A DNA stretch of 55,675 bases, taken from IMG/VR virus record IMGVR_UViG_3300034198_011861, positions 1-55,675 of that record. One strand, written 5' to 3'. The notes under the pieces were generated by a model, which worked only from the letters and a program-made list of their open reading frames with translations, had not been told where the DNA came from and searched no databases. Origin of the DNA: a virus. Both the position numbers and the translations under genes were made by a program. Shown here one piece after another: positions 30,295 through 39,763 of this stretch; position 1 is the stretch's first letter; each line of letters opens with the position of its first letter.

Positions 30295-30689
30295 CTTGGT
30301 CTCCTAGCGTTCGTACGCTGAATAATTTCTATTTGTGTGGCAATATTTTTTAATCGCAATTCACAGAACACCTTGCTAGGCGCACGGTCAGAATCTCGAT
30401 ATCGCTTGGCAAAGTCAGCAGTGGTATTTTTCAATTCAACAGCCATCTTTTCTGCTGATTCATTGTTGGGTATGTATTGAGTATAGAACAGCAACCATGT
30501 TGCATCACTGTCTATGTTTTCAGCACTGTATCTTGCCAACTTTGGGTGGTCACAATGTTGTTCAGTTTGTGCCACATATACAGTGTGTCGAACATCGACC
30601 ATACGACTGTGTTCGATTGGGTCAAACTTGACAGCACAAGCTGTCAATGCAATGCTACTGACTACGAGCAGTTTTTTCAATAATGCCAT
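30291..30689 (-). CDS. small lipoprotein
   Basis: 132 residues from the ATG at 30687-30689 behind AGGAGAATCGTTTG. MALLKKLLVVSSIALTAC is a lipoprotein signal with lipobox LTAC. The mature part has helices (AEKMAVELKNTTADFAKRYR) and several cysteines. In size it fits an outer-membrane spanin subunit or an accessory of the curli genes; neither can be shown. Confidence 0.6.
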   Translation of the reverse strand: MALLKKLLVVSSIALTACAVKFDPIEHSRMVDVRHTVYVAQTEQHCDHPKLARYSAENIDSDATWLLFYTQYIPNNESAEKMAVELKNTTADFAKRYRDSDRAPSKVFCELRLKNIATQIEIIQRTNARRPR

Positions 30690-31023
30690 CAAACGATTCT
30701 CCTGGATCTTGTTGTGTATACTTAGTTATTCTTTCATTTAGACTGGTATAATAGCTATCCATGTCGGCGCCCCAATAGCCAAGTAAGTGCTCAAGAGCTT
30801 GAGTACAAAAATTCCAATCACGTTTGCGATAATTGATCAACAGATTTTCGTGTAGATTTTTCATACTTTCGGCTTTGGGCATGTTTAGAATAGGGATAGA
30901 CTCTACCAAACAATAAGCAGTGACTACCTGATTTGTTGGTAAAATTCGAACTGTATCCAATTCCAATATGGTGTATTTTTCTTCTACGTTGTGCAAATTC
31001 TCTTTGCCAAATATTATGTTCAT
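30655..31023 (-). CDS. conserved phage protein (MNIIFGKEN family)
   Basis: 122 residues from the ATG at 31021-31023 with AAGGAATTAAG; a longer frame has no support. Start MNIIFGKENLHNVEEKYTIL and the middle YRKRDWNFCTQALEHLLGYW are patterns I recognise from many T4-like phage genomes, always without function. Overlaps the lipoprotein gene by 35 bases. Confidence 0.75.
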   Translation of the reverse strand: MNIIFGKENLHNVEEKYTILELDTVRILPTNQVVTAYCLVESIPILNMPKAESMKNLHENLLINYRKRDWNFCTQALEHLLGYWGADMDSYYTSLNERITKYTQQDPGESFDGIIEKTARSQ

Positions 31024-31047
31024 CTTAATTCCTTTTAAATATGTATC

Positions 31048-31836
31048 ATGCAATTTAATTTTGATTTAATTTCTGATCTACACATAGAAACTTGGGACAG
31101 CTTTGATTGGTCAGGTCAACCTACCAGTCCTTACTGCGTTGTTGCCGGTGATGTTTGTAGAGATCGCGACGTATTGCGAGATACCTTGCGCCATTTGGGC
31201 ACTTGTTATCAAGGTGTGTTTTACATCGACGGCAATGATGAACATCGCAACGACCTTGATAATCTTGGAGAAAGTTACCAATATCTTGATCAAACTCTGG
31301 ACAACATCAAAAACGTAGTATACCTTCAGGACAATGTGGTCATCATCAACGGTGTTGCTATACTGGCCACCAACGGCTGGTGGAGCTACGACATGGATCC
31401 TGAAATTGACTATGAACAAAGTCAGTTTTGGTATCAGGACCGCATGCAAACGTTGCCCGGAACCACGGACTCTATCACCGGTATTGCGTTCAATGACGCC
31501 ACATACATGCTCAACAGTGTGAAAAAATTACAAACCCACCAAGATGTTCGTAGCATTGTAATTGTTACTCATACTGTTCCGGCACCTTGGATTTTGAGTC
31601 ATGATATTGACCTAGTTGACACCTGGCGGTTTAATTGCATGGGTAATCCACACCTACAGTTATTGCTCAACGAAGACACCGAAAACAAAATTCATACCTG
31701 GTGTTTTGGTCACTATCACAAATCAGTAGACCGTGTACACAACGGTATACGCTATGTCAACAACTGCCGAGGACGAGGTGATACCAAATGGTCTCAGCCG
31801 GCATATTACCCTCGACGTATCACTGTTGAGATTTAA
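31048..31836 (+). CDS. calcineurin-like metallophosphoesterase
   Basis: 262 residues with LISDLHIE (D, H), VVAGDVCRD, YIDGNDEHRN (GNxE variant of GNHD), VIVTHTVP and CFGHYHKSVD, the metal motifs of the calcineurin-like superfamily. GND instead of GNH is a noticeable change at a metal/catalytic position. No relation to the PlcP-like enzyme beyond the superfamily. It is the only plus-strand gene in this stretch and overlaps the converging clpS by four bases. Substrate unknown: nucleotides, DNA ends or phosphoproteins. Confidence 0.8.
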   Translation: MQFNFDLISDLHIETWDSFDWSGQPTSPYCVVAGDVCRDRDVLRDTLRHLGTCYQGVFYIDGNDEHRNDLDNLGESYQYLDQTLDNIKNVVYLQDNVVIINGVAILATNGWWSYDMDPEIDYEQSQFWYQDRMQTLPGTTDSITGIAFNDATYMLNSVKKLQTHQDVRSIVIVTHTVPAPWILSHDIDLVDTWRFNCMGNPHLQLLLNEDTENKIHTWCFGHYHKSVDRVHNGIRYVNNCRGRGDTKWSQPAYYPRRITVEI

Positions 31837-32141
31837 ACAGTGTCCGGTTCTAGTTTGATTTGTAACGGATAGTCTTGACTGCGTGCAGCCACAGTAACTT
31901 CAATGCCTTTTTGTTCTGCTACTTCATAAGGCAACACAGCAACCACAGCTGATCCAGCATGATGAATATCTTCTGTAATCTTTAGAGCTGTTTGTGCGGT
32001 GTAATTAAAAAAATCAATCAAGGTTTCAATAACAAATTCCATTGACGTTTGATTGTCATTGATATAGATGACCTTGAACATTGGAGGTTCTTTAAGTGCG
32101 GTATTGTTTTTTGTTTTTGTTACTGCATCTGGTTGTGACAT
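31833..32141 (-). CDS. clpS: ClpS-like adaptor
   Basis: 102 residues. After a 19-residue flexible start, PPMFKVIYINDNQTSMEFVI, DIHHAGSAVVAVLPYEVAEQ and the ending YPLQIKLEPD match ClpS, including the Asn-Asp pair and His that grip N-degron residues. ClpS normally hands substrates to ClpA, which is not in this window; the phage copy could redirect host ClpAP or fit the phage ClpXP. Ribosome site AAAGGACCAAGG; promoter at 32195-32223. Confidence 0.87.
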   Translation of the reverse strand: MSQPDAVTKTKNNTALKEPPMFKVIYINDNQTSMEFVIETLIDFFNYTAQTALKITEDIHHAGSAVVAVLPYEVAEQKGIEVTVAARSQDYPLQIKLEPDTV

Positions 32142-32194
32142 CCTTGGTCCTTTGTTGGGTGTGGAGAGCCGATGCCCTCCACAGTATTTACTAT

Positions 32195-32223
32195 ATTATA
32201 TCAGTTTTCGTATGAGATTGCAA
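32195..32223 (-). promoter_or_regulatory. sigma70-like promoter for clpS (TTGCAA-17-TATAAT)
   Basis: TTGCAA at 32223-32218 and TATAAT at 32200-32195 on the minus strand, 17-base spacer, overlapping the 3' end of hsp20. Confidence 0.55.
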
Positions 32224-32638
32224 TAGTCTTTGGCTTGGCTGATTCCGGCACAATGCGTTCCAACTTCACAGTTAGAATACCGTCACGAGCAATAGCTGTT
32301 CTAACTTCAACATAATCTCCCAGGCTAAATGTTCGAATAAACTTACGAGCACTGATACCGTGATGTCTGACTACATGTCCTTCGGGCAACACATCAGTTT
32401 TTGCTCCAGTGATAATAAGTTCTCCATCTTTGACTGTGATTTCAAGATCTCCTTGACTGAAACCGGCCACTGCTACCTGTACTTCATAGGTATTCTCGCC
32501 AGTTTCCACAATGTTGTATGGTGGGTAATTTGTTGATGCAGCATGATCGATCTGATTCACAATACGATCAAACAGTCTATCTACGCCAATGGCGTTGCGA
32601 TAGAATGGGGTTAGATCAAAAGCAGTAATTTTAGTCAT
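32201..32638 (-). CDS. hsp20: Hsp20/alpha-crystallin small heat-shock protein
   Basis: 145 residues. N-terminal LTPFYRNAIGVDRLFDRIVN is typical of IbpA-type proteins, followed by the alpha-crystallin domain (NTYEVQVAVAGFSQGDLEIT, VRHHGISARKFIRTFSLGDY) and GILTVKLERIVPE with the I-x-I-like tail KTIAI. It holds unfolded proteins for refolding by GroEL, encoded just upstream. Its leader shares 21 identical bases with the region before groES, and an AATAAATA box lies 67 bases upstream. Common in T4-like phages. Confidence 0.92.
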   Translation of the reverse strand: MTKITAFDLTPFYRNAIGVDRLFDRIVNQIDHAASTNYPPYNIVETGENTYEVQVAVAGFSQGDLEITVKDGELIITGAKTDVLPEGHVVRHHGISARKFIRTFSLGDYVEVRTAIARDGILTVKLERIVPESAKPKTIAISYEN

Positions 32639-32643
32639 TTGTT

Positions 32644-32664
32644 TTCTCCTTTGTTAAGCAAGTT
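32644..32664 (-). repeat. 21-bp duplicated leader, copy at hsp20
   Basis: The 21 bases including the ribosome site (core ACTTGCTTAACAAAGGAGAA on the minus strand) are identical to 34787-34807. In both places an ATG starting Met-Thr-Lys follows within a few bases. Confidence 0.75.
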
Positions 32665-32704
32665 GACTATACAGTGTGGACCCGACCATCGGCATCCACA
32701 CATG

Positions 32705-32712
32705 TATTTATT
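32705..32712 (-). promoter_or_regulatory. late-promoter-like AATAAATA before hsp20
   Basis: Minus-strand AATAAATA 67 bases before hsp20. A leader hairpin (GTGTGGA 32674-32680 with TCCACAC 32695-32701) follows. Confidence 0.45.
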
Positions 32713-32733
32713 TAGACAAGTCTATGATGTCAA

Positions 32734-34365
<1,632 letters not shown>

Positions 34366-34662
34366 TTATTCTCCTTTGTTTACAACTGCCATCACATCAT
34401 CTTCACGCATGATAAGATATTCTTGATCGTCAATCTTGACTTTTTGTCCTGCTGTTTTGCTAAACAACACCCGGTCGCCTGTTTGGATAACCATGGGCAC
34501 AATCTTGCCGTCCACGTCAATTTTGCCTGTGCCTGCGGCCAATACATCGCCTTGGCTGGGTTTTTCTGCGGCTGCATCAGGAATAAAGATTCCAGACTTG
34601 GTCACAGTTTCTGATTCTAGTACTTGGACCACTAATCGGTCACGAATTGGTTTTAACTTCAT
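34366..34662 (-). CDS. groES: GroES co-chaperonin
   Basis: 98 residues from the ATG at 34660-34662 ([17 protein letters not shown]), supported by AAGGAGAAAAA; an upstream in-frame start is rejected. The mobile loop ([20 protein letters not shown]) that docks on GroEL and the roof region are present. Normal length. It leads the groES-groEL operon under a consensus-like promoter with an internal palindrome. Confidence 0.97.
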   Translation of the reverse strand: MKLKPIRDRLVVQVLESETVTKSGIFIPDAAAEKPSQGDVLAAGTGKIDVDGKIVPMVIQTGDRVLFSKTAGQKVKIDDQEYLIMREDDVMAVVNKGE

Positions 34663-34700
34663 TTTTTCTCCTTGGATAATTAGAATCTGCGTCAACAGAT

Positions 34701-34730
34701 AGTATAGCACACATCATGGATGTGTGTCAA
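34701..34730 (-). promoter_or_regulatory. groES promoter with palindromic spacer (TTGACA-18-TATACT)
   Basis: TTGACA at 34730-34725 and TATACT at 34706-34701 on the minus strand. The spacer holds a perfect inverted repeat CACACATC-ATG-GATGTGTG (34708-34726), well placed for an operator. It is not the CIRCE sequence. Confidence 0.65.
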
Positions 34731-34746
34731 CGATTATTTTTAGGAT

Positions 34747-34782
34747 TTAAGATGGCCAGGATGGCCAGAGTGATTTGGTCAT
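34747..34782 (-). pseudogene. 11-codon frame behind a duplicated hsp20-type leader
   Basis: ATG at 34780-34782 after AAAGGAGAATAAC, encoding MTKSLWPSWPS then stop. The leader is a 21-base duplicate of that before hsp20, and the start Met-Thr-Lys is shared. It may be the remnant of a lost second hsp20-type gene, or a leader peptide before groES. Confidence 0.35.
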
Positions 34783-34786
34783 GTTA

Positions 34787-34807
34787 TTCTCCTTTGTTAA
34801 GCAAGTT
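34787..34807 (-). repeat. 21-bp duplicated leader, copy before groES
   Basis: Identical to 32644-32664. It precedes the 11-codon frame and follows the TATAAATA box at 34840-34847. Confidence 0.75.
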
Positions 34808-34839
34808 TAATCGTTGTAGCCCATTAGGCACTACAACAT

Positions 34840-34847
34840 TATTTATA
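34840..34847 (-). promoter_or_regulatory. late-promoter-like TATAAATA
   Basis: Exact TATAAATA on the minus strand, in the gap between the bS21 gene and groES, 58 bases before the 11-codon frame. It could give groES-groEL a second, late promoter. Confidence 0.5.
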
Positions 34848-34861
34848 ACACAGATCTGAGA

Positions 34862-35086
34862 TTAGTACAATTTTTTTGGCAAACTTTGTTTTGCTAGTTC
34901 TTTACGATGACGGTTCTTTGCGGCTGCTTTTTTCTTTTTGCGGGCAGTAGTGGGTTTTTCATAGGTCTCACGTTCGCGAAGATCCTGCAATAGACCTGAT
35001 TCCATTACCTTTTTCTTGAATTTGCGTAGAGCTTGTTCAACTTTGTCGTCTTTGACCAGTACTGAATTTCCGTATATGGGTTTCAC
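34862..35086 (-). CDS. rpsU: ribosomal protein bS21
   Basis: 74 residues from a GTG that overlaps the clpX stop (GTGA). [20 protein letters not shown], then [20 protein letters not shown] and a basic tail ([15 protein letters not shown]) match bacterial bS21, which sits near the anti-Shine-Dalgarno region of the 30S subunit. Full length. Several very large phages carry bS21, thought to bias initiation toward phage mRNAs. Here it is cotranscribed with clpX. Confidence 0.93.
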   Translation of the reverse strand: MKPIYGNSVLVKDDKVEQALRKFKKKVMESGLLQDLRERETYEKPTTARKKKKAAAKNRHRKELAKQSLPKKLY

Positions 35087-36285
35087 TTATTTTCCTGTGC
35101 GAGTGTGGCAGGAATATTTACCTGATCTTTGTTGATAACTACCTTGATAATGTTTTGCTTGCGGTACTGCGACAGATCAAACATATGCGGCAACAACACA
35201 CGCTCTAGCTCACTGTGCAGTCCTCGAGCACCTGTTTTTGTGCTGATTGTACGTTCTGCTATGAGATCCAAACTTTCTGGATCAAATTCTAATTCTACAC
35301 CATCTTGATCAAATAACCATTTGTATTGTTCTACAAAGTTGTGTTTTACCCCGGTCAATATGTTGATCAATTGTTGTTTGGTCAGTTGTTCCAATGATAC
35401 TGCAACCGGAAAACGTCCTACAAATTCTGGAATTAGTCCAAACCGCACTAGATCATCTGCAGTATGTTCAACGTGATCTATATTGGTTGCGACCTCTGCA
35501 CCAAATCCAATACTGGTTCCTTTGACTCGATTTTTCACAATGTTTTCCAGACCCACAAATGCTCCACCTGCCACAAACAAGATACGACTGGTGTCAATTT
35601 CCACAGTGTCAGATCCTGAGGATTTTTTGTTGCCTTGTGTGGGTATTTTACATTTAGTACCTTCTACCAATTTAAGCAATGCCTGTTGCACTCCTTCGCC
35701 TGATACGTCTCTGGCCACTGTGGCATTTTCACTTTTGCGACTGATCTTGTCAATTTCATCAACAAATATAATGCCACGCTGAGTACGTTCTATGTCATAG
35801 TTGGCAGCCGCATACAATCTAGAGATCAATGTTTCAACATCGTCTCCCACATAACCGGCTTCGGTCAAACAGGTAGCATCTGCAATCACAAAAGGTACGT
35901 CAAGATAACGTGCCACAGTACGAGCCAACAGAGTTTTTCCTGTGCCCGTTGGTCCAATTATTAAGATGTTGGATTTTTGTATTTCAATTGAGGGATCTGT
36001 GTTGGCAATGCGTTTGTAGTGATTGGCAATGGCCACACTCAGTACACGCTTGGCATTGCTTTGACCAATCACATACTGATCAAGATATTGGTAAATTTCC
36101 CTAGGATCAAGATCAACGGAAGAGATTTTTTTGTTTGTTTTTTTGATCGAAGAATCTTTGAGCAAACCACTGCACAGTTCCACACACTCATTGCAAATTG
36201 AAACTTTGTGACTCACAATCAATTTGCCAACTTGATCTTTGTGTTTGTTACAAAAACTACAATGATTGATAGAGTTGTCCGTCAT
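35083..36285 (-). CDS. clpX: ClpX unfoldase
   Basis: 400 residues. N-terminal zinc-binding domain with C9, C12, C31 and C34; Walker A GPTGTGKT near 120; [14 protein letters not shown]; Walker [11 protein letters not shown]; sensor region [19 protein letters not shown]; and the C-terminal small domain ([20 protein letters not shown]). A complete AAA+ unfoldase, slightly shorter than E. coli ClpX (424). It should feed substrates to ClpP; the phage encodes two ClpP-type proteases. It starts one base after the stop of the large membrane protein gene. Confidence 0.95.
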   Translation of the reverse strand: MTDNSINHCSFCNKHKDQVGKLIVSHKVSICNECVELCSGLLKDSSIKKTNKKISSVDLDPREIYQYLDQYVIGQSNAKRVLSVAIANHYKRIANTDPSIEIQKSNILIIGPTGTGKTLLARTVARYLDVPFVIADATCLTEAGYVGDDVETLISRLYAAANYDIERTQRGIIFVDEIDKISRKSENATVARDVSGEGVQQALLKLVEGTKCKIPTQGNKKSSGSDTVEIDTSRILFVAGGAFVGLENIVKNRVKGTSIGFGAEVATNIDHVEHTADDLVRFGLIPEFVGRFPVAVSLEQLTKQQLINILTGVKHNFVEQYKWLFDQDGVELEFDPESLDLIAERTISTKTGARGLHSELERVLLPHMFDLSQYRKQNIIKVVINKDQVNIPATLAQENK

Positions 36286-36286
36286 A

Positions 36287-37816
36287 TTATTTGTGCTTTA
36301 GACGATGTTCAATTTGATCTTGTTCTGCTGAGCTCAGTAACTCAGGATCATACTCTCCGGACTCAATCTTGTCAATCAAATGATCAATATAAGCAGTATC
36401 ATAGGCATACTGATCGCTCAATGATTTGTCAACTTCGATCCAACGAATACCATTGAACTTGTATAAAACACTGGGGATACGATCCACTCTCAAAAATGTA
36501 TCACCCTTGTTTGCTGGCGCAGGAAATGCTGTGCCAAATCCCAACATAGTTCCTGCATGTGGCAATACATTGTCTGGTTGCAGTGTCAAATCTTCCCAAG
36601 GTAAATGACTAATCTTGCCGTGCTCCAATAGGTCTCGTTGATGCTTGATTGTATCATTGGGATTAACTTGTTTCCATTGACGCATGGCTTCTTTATCTGG
36701 ATCGGTTAAATAATCACCAGGACGATTGTCGCTGATAACAACTGTTGGATCCTCGAATAGAGATTCGGTGGCAATAACATTGCCCGTGGGCAAATCATCT
36801 TTGACTGTTTCTTTGATTTGTGCGACTTGCTCGTCTGTTAAAGCACCATCATCTGGCTCGTAATTGGGTTCTTTATCAACAACTTTAGGACTGCCAAACG
36901 CCGCCGTCATGGGCCACGGAAATCCAGCAAACCTAATTGGTTTGATTTTGGGTTTGGATTGGGATTCTTGTTGTCGATCCCAAAAACGAGCACGTTGCTT
37001 GGCACGATTGAACCAATTCATTATGCCCAAATTTTCTTCAAAATCAATGCCACGCTTGCCTTGACGTTCCCATCGGATCGATTCTGTGGCGGCCAACACC
37101 ATCATGATGGCCAATGGATCAAACACCAACACCAGTATAATGATAACCCAGCGTACTGCTTTTTCCAACAAATTAGCATCAGGATTGTCACCATAGATCA
37201 AAGCGGCAATGTATTTGATTGGTCCTACTTCTGCTTCAACTTTGCGCAATTCGCTGGCAATAGGAGCACGTTCTTGATTGAGTGCGGCAATTTTCTTCTG
37301 TGCTTGAGCTATATCATTTTGCAATGCGGCACGCTCTCTAGCCTGACTTCTACGAATCTGCACTGCTTTGTCTGCGCCTTGCTCTGTGGTTGATCGACCC
37401 ATTGTTTGATCGACTGCATTGTCCATCTGTGCAATGGCTCGTCGAGCAGAGTCTATTGTGTCGCGTTCAGTTTTGATTTTTTCATCCAGAATCTGTACCT
37501 GGGCAGTTACGTCACCTGTGGGCACTGCTTGATCTAAGTGTGCTTTGGATAAAAATCCAAATATGCCCATTGAAGTGATAAACATCAAAACTATCACACT
37601 GACAGTCAGTTGTACCTTCATTGAACGTTTGCAATATTGCCAATATTCGTGTAGCCATATAGTCACAGTTACCTTGGCCACTTCCATGATACCGCCCATC
37701 ACAATGATAGGAATAGCAGCCGCGGCGAAAATAGCGGTCAAGCCAATAATACTATACCATGCAGCAACAAGACTCAAACTCAGTGCTACTGCCAACGTCC
37801 AATAACTCAAAATCAT
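36287..37816 (-). CDS. large membrane protein with coiled coil
   Basis: 509 residues from MILSYWTLAVALSLSLVAAW (ATG at 37814-37816); a longer frame would overlap the upstream gene by 44 bases. Three hydrophobic segments at ~4-55, then one at ~78-95, a long coiled coil (~110-205; QIRRSQARERAALQNDIAQA), another membrane segment (~225-255; VRWVIIILVLVFDPLAIMMV), and a soluble C-terminal half with TPDP/Asp-rich repeats and a carbohydrate-type FNGIRWIEVDKSLSDQYAYD motif. Similar proteins occur in marine T4-like phages; function unknown. It lies directly before clpX. Confidence 0.7.
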   Translation of the reverse strand: MILSYWTLAVALSLSLVAAWYSIIGLTAIFAAAAIPIIVMGGIMEVAKVTVTIWLHEYWQYCKRSMKVQLTVSVIVLMFITSMGIFGFLSKAHLDQAVPTGDVTAQVQILDEKIKTERDTIDSARRAIAQMDNAVDQTMGRSTTEQGADKAVQIRRSQARERAALQNDIAQAQKKIAALNQERAPIASELRKVEAEVGPIKYIAALIYGDNPDANLLEKAVRWVIIILVLVFDPLAIMMVLAATESIRWERQGKRGIDFEENLGIMNWFNRAKQRARFWDRQQESQSKPKIKPIRFAGFPWPMTAAFGSPKVVDKEPNYEPDDGALTDEQVAQIKETVKDDLPTGNVIATESLFEDPTVVISDNRPGDYLTDPDKEAMRQWKQVNPNDTIKHQRDLLEHGKISHLPWEDLTLQPDNVLPHAGTMLGFGTAFPAPANKGDTFLRVDRIPSVLYKFNGIRWIEVDKSLSDQYAYDTAYIDHLIDKIESGEYDPELLSSAEQDQIEHRLKHK

Positions 37817-37826
37817 AGCTTGATAT

Positions 37827-38408
37827 TTACCGCCATTGTTTGTGCTTTTCTGCAATCCATTCAAGACCATCGTACTCGTTGATGACCCACTCTACGTCTC
37901 CGGGAATTTTGACCACTTTTAAACTGGCAAGGTTGCTGTTTACTGCATCCCCCATCTCACGCACCAATGCAACAAGTATGGGATCGTCACGAGCAATGTT
38001 GTGTCGGTCGTTCCAGTCGTTGCCATTGGACAATTTGATTTTTGAACCAAACCTAACAGTGTCATCTCTTGACTCCCTGTCTTCTAAACTATAGGCAATA
38101 CCGGCTCTATCCAAGTATTCAATTTGAGCCTCTCGACTGAGTCCAAATCCGCCATGATCACAATTGATCACTATGTGTCGCACACCTTTGAGTGCTTCAA
38201 ATGTTTCTTCGGCTTCCTCAGAGAGTTCTTCTTCCTCAAACTCCATGTCGCCCACATCAAGATATTGTTCGGCCATGTCAATCATGCAACTAAAACAAGT
38301 TGGACAGAATGCCACAGGCAATATGCCAAAATGCCCATCTACGCCACCTTCGTCTTCGGTGAATGTGCATGAACACACACTACATTTATAGCTTAGGATT
38401 TCTTCCAT
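37827..38408 (-). CDS. zinc-ribbon phage protein of unknown function
   Basis: 193 residues. Two CxxC pairs in the N-terminus (CSVC at ~9-12, CPTC at ~35-38) suggest a zinc ribbon. The C-terminal half (LKGVRHIVINCDHGGFGLSR, DDPILVALVREMGDAVNSNL, VEWVINEYDGLEWIAEKHKQ) is a conserved block I have seen in several unrelated phages. An acidic Glu-rich linker joins them. Function unknown. Confidence 0.72.
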   Translation of the reverse strand: MEEILSYKCSVCSCTFTEDEGGVDGHFGILPVAFCPTCFSCMIDMAEQYLDVGDMEFEEEELSEEAEETFEALKGVRHIVINCDHGGFGLSREAQIEYLDRAGIAYSLEDRESRDDTVRFGSKIKLSNGNDWNDRHNIARDDPILVALVREMGDAVNSNLASLKVVKIPGDVEWVINEYDGLEWIAEKHKQWR

Positions 38409-38623
38409 TGTTCCAACGTTAGGTTATAGTCTCGTTCGGCATGAATCAGTCTGTTTTCTAGTTGATTGATCCGGTGTTCACATCTGAACAGACGCACTGC
38501 TAAAAACACTATTATAGCAATAACCACGCTCATAGTCAAGCCCCAACCAGCCAATAGGCTATAGATGCTGTACCATAAATTTTCAACGTTGTTTTGTAGA
38601 AAGGCGATTGGATTTAGATTCAT
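38393..38623 (-). CDS. small membrane protein, 76 aa
   Basis: One strong membrane segment (LTMSVVIAIIVFLAVRLF, ~28-46) then a charged helix (RCEHRINQLENRLIHAERDY). TGATG junction upstream and a 16-base overlap downstream. Could be a spanin-like or anchor protein; unknown. Confidence 0.6.
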   Translation of the reverse strand: MNLNPIAFLQNNVENLWYSIYSLLAGWGLTMSVVIAIIVFLAVRLFRCEHRINQLENRLIHAERDYNLTLEQWKKS

Positions 38624-39150
38624 CAGTCGTTGGCCTCATCTTCGATAGTTTTAAACGGCCATATTCTACCTTGTACTGATTCTAATTTAGTAGGTTTGAC
38701 TTCTTGACCTTCACTGCCATACACATCTTCATCTACTAATTCAATTTTTACAGGACCCAAAATAGCCACATGGTCGTCTTCAATTTCCCAATTATGATCT
38801 CCATCATACAACCAAGCAGTACCACAGCGTCCGTCATCATCCTCGGATTCCCAACGTAAGATACTTTCAATCTTCTCTTTCTCTTGGTCGGTAAACCCAT
38901 CTGAAAAATTTACGTACACTGCACACAAGTCATCTAGTTCACAGCCCCAACCTGTTTCCGGGCGGCAATATACTCGGTCAGATTCTGACTCCCATACTTC
39001 GTTATCTTCTTCTCTGAATCCTTGGCCCCAGCGCCATGTTTCTGTGACGTCAAACCCACGCATGGAGCCATCAGGCAAGGTTTCAAATACATCAACAAAA
39101 TATTCTACGGATTTCTTTTCCAGTGGAGTGATTCTATATAGTTTGGCCAT
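38623..39150 (-). CDS. acidic phage protein, 175 aa
   Basis: The ATG at 39148-39150 forms a TAATG junction. 175 residues, very acidic and Trp-rich (ETWRWGQGFREEDNEVWESE, ILRWESEDDDGRCGTAWLYD), ending GRIWPFKTIEDEAND. Same style as the 330-residue protein at 39764-40756, which also has a CELDDL segment, so they may be distant relatives. DNA mimicry is possible from charge but untested. Confidence 0.65.
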   Translation of the reverse strand: MAKLYRITPLEKKSVEYFVDVFETLPDGSMRGFDVTETWRWGQGFREEDNEVWESESDRVYCRPETGWGCELDDLCAVYVNFSDGFTDQEKEKIESILRWESEDDDGRCGTAWLYDGDHNWEIEDDHVAILGPVKIELVDEDVYGSEGQEVKPTKLESVQGRIWPFKTIEDEAND

Positions 39151-39365
39151 TATACAGTTTCCCAACGATCAGTTTCAATAATTTGACGTGCTTTGTGTTC
39201 TGCTTCTTGTTGAGTCAATGCCGGAATTTCCACAGTCAATATTCCGTTTTTGACCTTGATGTTCCACGGTGCCGGTTGTTTCAAACTGAATGACCCAATA
39301 CGGGCCTGCACTGTAAAAAGCTCACTGTAGCGAGCTTGATTGATTATGTCATTTGCGTTTAACAT
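39150..39365 (-). CDS. small protein, 71 aa
   Basis: ATG at 39363-39365 after AAGGAACACA; the longer in-frame start is unsupported. 71 residues (MLNANDIINQARYSELFTVQ, then VEIPALTQQEAEHKARQIIE). Mixed beta and helix. It overlaps the 51-residue gene upstream by 17 bases. Unknown. Confidence 0.6.
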   Translation of the reverse strand: MLNANDIINQARYSELFTVQARIGSFSLKQPAPWNIKVKNGILTVEIPALTQQEAEHKARQIIETDRWETV

Positions 39366-39504
39366 TGTGTTCCTTACATTCTTGATTGCATTGGTCTCTA
39401 CCTTGGCGACAATCGCCCCAACATCCACTTGGTAATTTTTTCACAAGCCATGCCACTGCAACCACAGTCACAGCAAATATTGATCCCATGGCTATGGCTG
39501 TCAT
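39349..39504 (-). CDS. small cysteine-rich membrane protein, 51 aa
   Basis: ATGA junction with the gene at 39501-39752. 51 residues: a membrane segment (AMGSIFAVTVVAVAWLV) followed by a Cys/Gln-rich tail (CWGDCRQGRDQCNQECKEHN) with four regularly spaced cysteines, possibly metal-binding or disulphide-linked. Unknown function. Confidence 0.55.
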   Translation of the reverse strand: MTAIAMGSIFAVTVVAVAWLVKKLPSGCWGDCRQGRDQCNQECKEHNVKRK

Positions 39505-39752
39505 TTACGACTCAACTCCCTGGCAATACGGTCTTGTTCGGTACGATACAGATAGTATTGAAATTTAACTGTCCACACAACAGCATCAACAAAACTGATC
39601 ACTATACCTGTGATCAGTATGCCCAACGGCCACGGATCTGGGCAAGACGCTAGCTTGGCCACAACGGCCAAAATAACTAGCATAAGTGCCCAAAATTGAA
39701 CACTCTTGTAGCAGTCTTGAAACTGCCATCTTAAAAACCCCAACATTTTCAT
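39501..39752 (-). CDS. small membrane protein, 83 aa
   Basis: Two hydrophobic segments (VQFWALMLVILAVVAKLA, LGILITGIVISFVDAVVW) and a basic C-terminus (YRTEQDRIARELSRK). Ribosome site AAGGAATAAT. Unknown; part of a cluster of small membrane proteins. Confidence 0.6.
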   Translation of the reverse strand: MKMLGFLRWQFQDCYKSVQFWALMLVILAVVAKLASCPDPWPLGILITGIVISFVDAVVWTVKFQYYLYRTEQDRIARELSRK

Positions 39753-39763
39753 ATTATTCCTTA

